A program made the translations under genes and the position numbers. A DNA stretch of 7,258 nucleotides from Desulfobacterales bacterium (GTDB lineage Bacteria; Desulfobacterota; Desulfobacteria; Desulfobacterales; JAUWMJ01). The DNA is taken from the NCBI GenBank assembly GCA_030613225.1, contig JAUWMJ010000153.1, forward strand, positions 1 through 7,258, given 5' to 3'. The notes under the pieces were generated by a model. That model saw only the letters and a program-made list of their open reading frames with translations, made no database searches and was not told where the DNA came from. Below are positions 6,319 to 7,258 of this stretch, piece by piece (positions within the stretch are counted from its first letter, which is position 1; the number at the start of each line of letters is the position of its first letter).

Positions 6319-6352
6319 GCTGTTTCTCCTTTAAATTTGTGATGTTCTTCAT
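6305..6352 (-). CDS. Possible 15-codon leader peptide overlapping the oxidoreductase start
   Basis: The minus strand reads MKNITNLKEKQHAND then TAA (stop 6307-6305). Its ATG (6352-6350) has GGAG at 6361-6358, five bases upstream. It shares an ATGA overlap with the stop of the 32-codon frame before it, and it runs 14 bases into the oxidoreductase gene, covering that gene's ribosome site. Translation could therefore couple to the oxidoreductase start. The codons include no run of a single amino acid, so classic attenuation is not indicated. It may be chance. Confidence 0.22.
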   Translation of the reverse strand: MKNITNLKEKQHAND

Positions 6353-6447
6353 CCTATCTCCAAGTTTATTGATTTTATCAATTTTTCAAGAAAAATGCGC
6401 TCCCTTGCAATCCTTCTCCATTCTTTTGTTAAATTCTTGTTTCCCAT
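6349..6447 (-). CDS. Possible 32-residue small protein between DUF2798 and the oxidoreductase
   Basis: An ATG at 6447-6445 begins one base after the DUF2798 stop and the frame runs 32 codons to TGA at 6351-6349. The product (starting MGNKNLTKEWRRIARERIFL) is basic and could form an amphipathic helix. I recognise no family. There is no separate ribosome site, so translation would depend on coupling with DUF2798. Alternatives are the remnant of a lost regulator gene or a chance open frame. It is worth listing because the overlaps at both ends (1-base gap before, ATGA after) are the kind seen in real operons. Confidence 0.3.
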   Translation of the reverse strand: MGNKNLTKEWRRIARERIFLEKLIKSINLEIG

Positions 6448-6448
6448 T

Positions 6449-6682
6449 TCACATCGGAATACTCGTATTTTTTGAAACAGCCTTCCTTGCAAAAGGGACA
6501 ATGATTGCCGCCACAGGAAACCCTACGACGAAACCAATTCCCCATGCTTTCACCCACATTGGTATGAAATTTCCAACGAAGCCTACGTTAACCGCCATCA
6601 TAGCAAAGGACATCACAAAACTCATTCCAATTGAAATAAGGAAACTCATTAATATACCTGCATACTTAGGGCTAATCTTCAT
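6449..6682 (-). CDS. DUF2798 family small membrane protein
   Basis: The 77-residue product, starting MKISPKYAGILMSFL, matches the DUF2798 pattern. A KISPKY start leads into a first membrane helix (about 9-30) rich in Met, Ser and Phe. Then come NVGFV and WVKAWGIGFVVGFPVA, where the second helix (about 45-64) begins, and a basic PFARK segment after it. The family is a two-helix inner membrane protein of unknown function. A longer frame would start with TTG at 6697, but the ATG at 6682 has GGAG at 6695-6692, 9 bases upstream, and fits the family N-terminus, so I use it. It lies between the RND permease gene, with a hairpin in the gap, and the oxidoreductase, all in one direction. Confidence 0.82.
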   Translation of the reverse strand: MKISPKYAGILMSFLISIGMSFVMSFAMMAVNVGFVGNFIPMWVKAWGIGFVVGFPVAAIIVPFARKAVSKNTSIPM

Positions 6683-6731
6683 TTTGTAACTCTCCAATAA
6701 ATCGAATTTTGGTTGAGGAATTTAACGTTTA

Positions 6732-6764
6732 AATCAGCGGCACGGCTTTTTACTTCCGCTGATT
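6732..6764. terminator. Hairpin terminator between RND permease and DUF2798
   Basis: AATCAGCGG (6732-6740) and CCGCTGATT (6756-6764) form a perfect 9-bp stem with a 15-base loop. On the minus strand the stem ends in ATTT and is followed by TAAACGTTT, a weak U-tract. On the plus strand it is followed by CTTTTTG, which looks like a better terminator, but no plus-strand gene is seen before it. The likely job is to end or reduce the RND transcript before DUF2798. Confidence 0.6.
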
Positions 6765-6781
6765 CTTTTTGTTCGGAAATT

Positions 6782-7258
6782 TTAGCCATCTTTGAATGAA
6801 ACGCGAAACAGCAATGAATACATAACCGGCACAAATACCAAAGTCAGAATTGTTGCAAACATAAGTCCAAAGATAATGGATACTGACATGGTCTCGAACA
6901 TGGGGTCATGGGAGAGCCAGAGAGGCAGCATACCACCCACCGTGGTTGCAGTTGTCAGCAGAATAGGGCGTAAACGCTGCTGGCAGGCCTCGTAAATAGC
7001 CTGCTCGGCTAAAAGGCCGTTCTCAGTAATTTCGATCCTTATCCGATCCAACAGCACGATGGCATTGTTAATAATGATGCCTGCCAGTGAAACAAGTGCC
7101 AGGAGAGTAAAAAAACCGAAGATTGACTTGGCAATGATCAGTCCCGCACTGATGCCGATCAGCCCCAGGGGAATAGTTAACAAAATTATAAATGGCCTGC
7201 GTATGGAGTTGAACTGGCCCACCAGCAGCAGGACAATAATCATACCGGCAAGGGGCAT
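6782..7258 (-). CDS. RND efflux transporter permease, C-terminal part (partial)
   Basis: The 158 visible residues are the last part of an RND inner membrane pump; the frame stays open to the window edge, so the gene starts further right. The fragment carries the final transmembrane helices: about residues 3-15, 23-42, 48-72, 99-115 and 125-150. The family signatures include the IPLGLIG turn, SLAGIIINNAIVLLDRI (57-73) and RLRPILLTTATTVGGMLPL (95-113). These correspond to the last helices of AcrB-type pumps. Such permeases use the proton gradient, with a periplasmic adaptor and an outer membrane channel, to expel drugs, bile salts, solvents or metals. Substrate-binding porter loops are outside the window, so specificity is unknown. 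The protein ends in FRVSFKDG. Confidence 0.9.
   Translation of the reverse strand: MPLAGMIIVLLLVGQFNSIRRPFIILLTIPLGLIGISAGLIIAKSIFGFFTLLALVSLAGIIINNAIVLLDRIRIEITENGLLAEQAIYEACQQRLRPILLTTATTVGGMLPLWLSHDPMFETMSVSIIFGLMFATILTLVFVPVMYSLLFRVSFKDG

Overview
The window looks like an ordinary chromosomal stretch of a Gram-negative bacterium with moderate to low GC. I lean towards Desulfobacterota (old Deltaproteobacteria). The reasons are the style of the cold shock protein end, a lone CheY-like receiver, a divergent adenine deaminase, a DUF4143 ATPase, and intergenic DNA packed with short fast-evolving repeats. This placement is inference, not proof. The AT-rich flavocytochrome-like gene at 5065-6318 has a Bacteroidota-like feel and may be acquired.

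Layout: positions 1-65 hold the last codons of a plus-strand cold shock protein, closed by a hairpin terminator usable in both directions. All other genes lie on the minus strand. Read in transcription order from the right end, they are: the C-terminal part of an RND efflux permease (7258-6782); a DUF2798 membrane protein (6682-6449), followed by two tiny coupled reading frames; a membrane oxidoreductase of the ferric reductase type (6318-5065); a gene-poor kilobase (5064-4062); an AAA+/DUF4143 ATPase (4061-2847); an adenine deaminase-like amidohydrolase (2797-1019); a repeat-bearing gap; and a single-domain response regulator (704-216).

Links between genes: the ATPase and the amidohydrolase are close together and probably share a transcript. 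It would start from a near-consensus sigma-70 promoter so close to the ATPase start codon that the message should be leaderless. An inverted repeat overlaps both promoter boxes. DUF2798, the two small frames and the oxidoreductase are nearly contiguous and could form one operon. Nothing ties the response regulator to a specific kinase here.

The most notable non-coding content is in 4098-5064. It holds a 149-bp miniature inverted-repeat element with perfect 25-bp ends, a nested 25-bp inverted repeat and an 8-bp target duplication. It also holds a foldback array of 7-bp units and a GGTTCA-type repeat tract. A second array of the same 7-bp units lies at 901-956. I see no defence system, CRISPR array, rRNA, tRNA or integrase, and no complete new multi-gene system. 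The most promising leads are the miniature element, the heptad arrays, the leaderless promoter/operator, and an amidohydrolase that keeps its predicted metal ligands but has altered flanking signature motifs.
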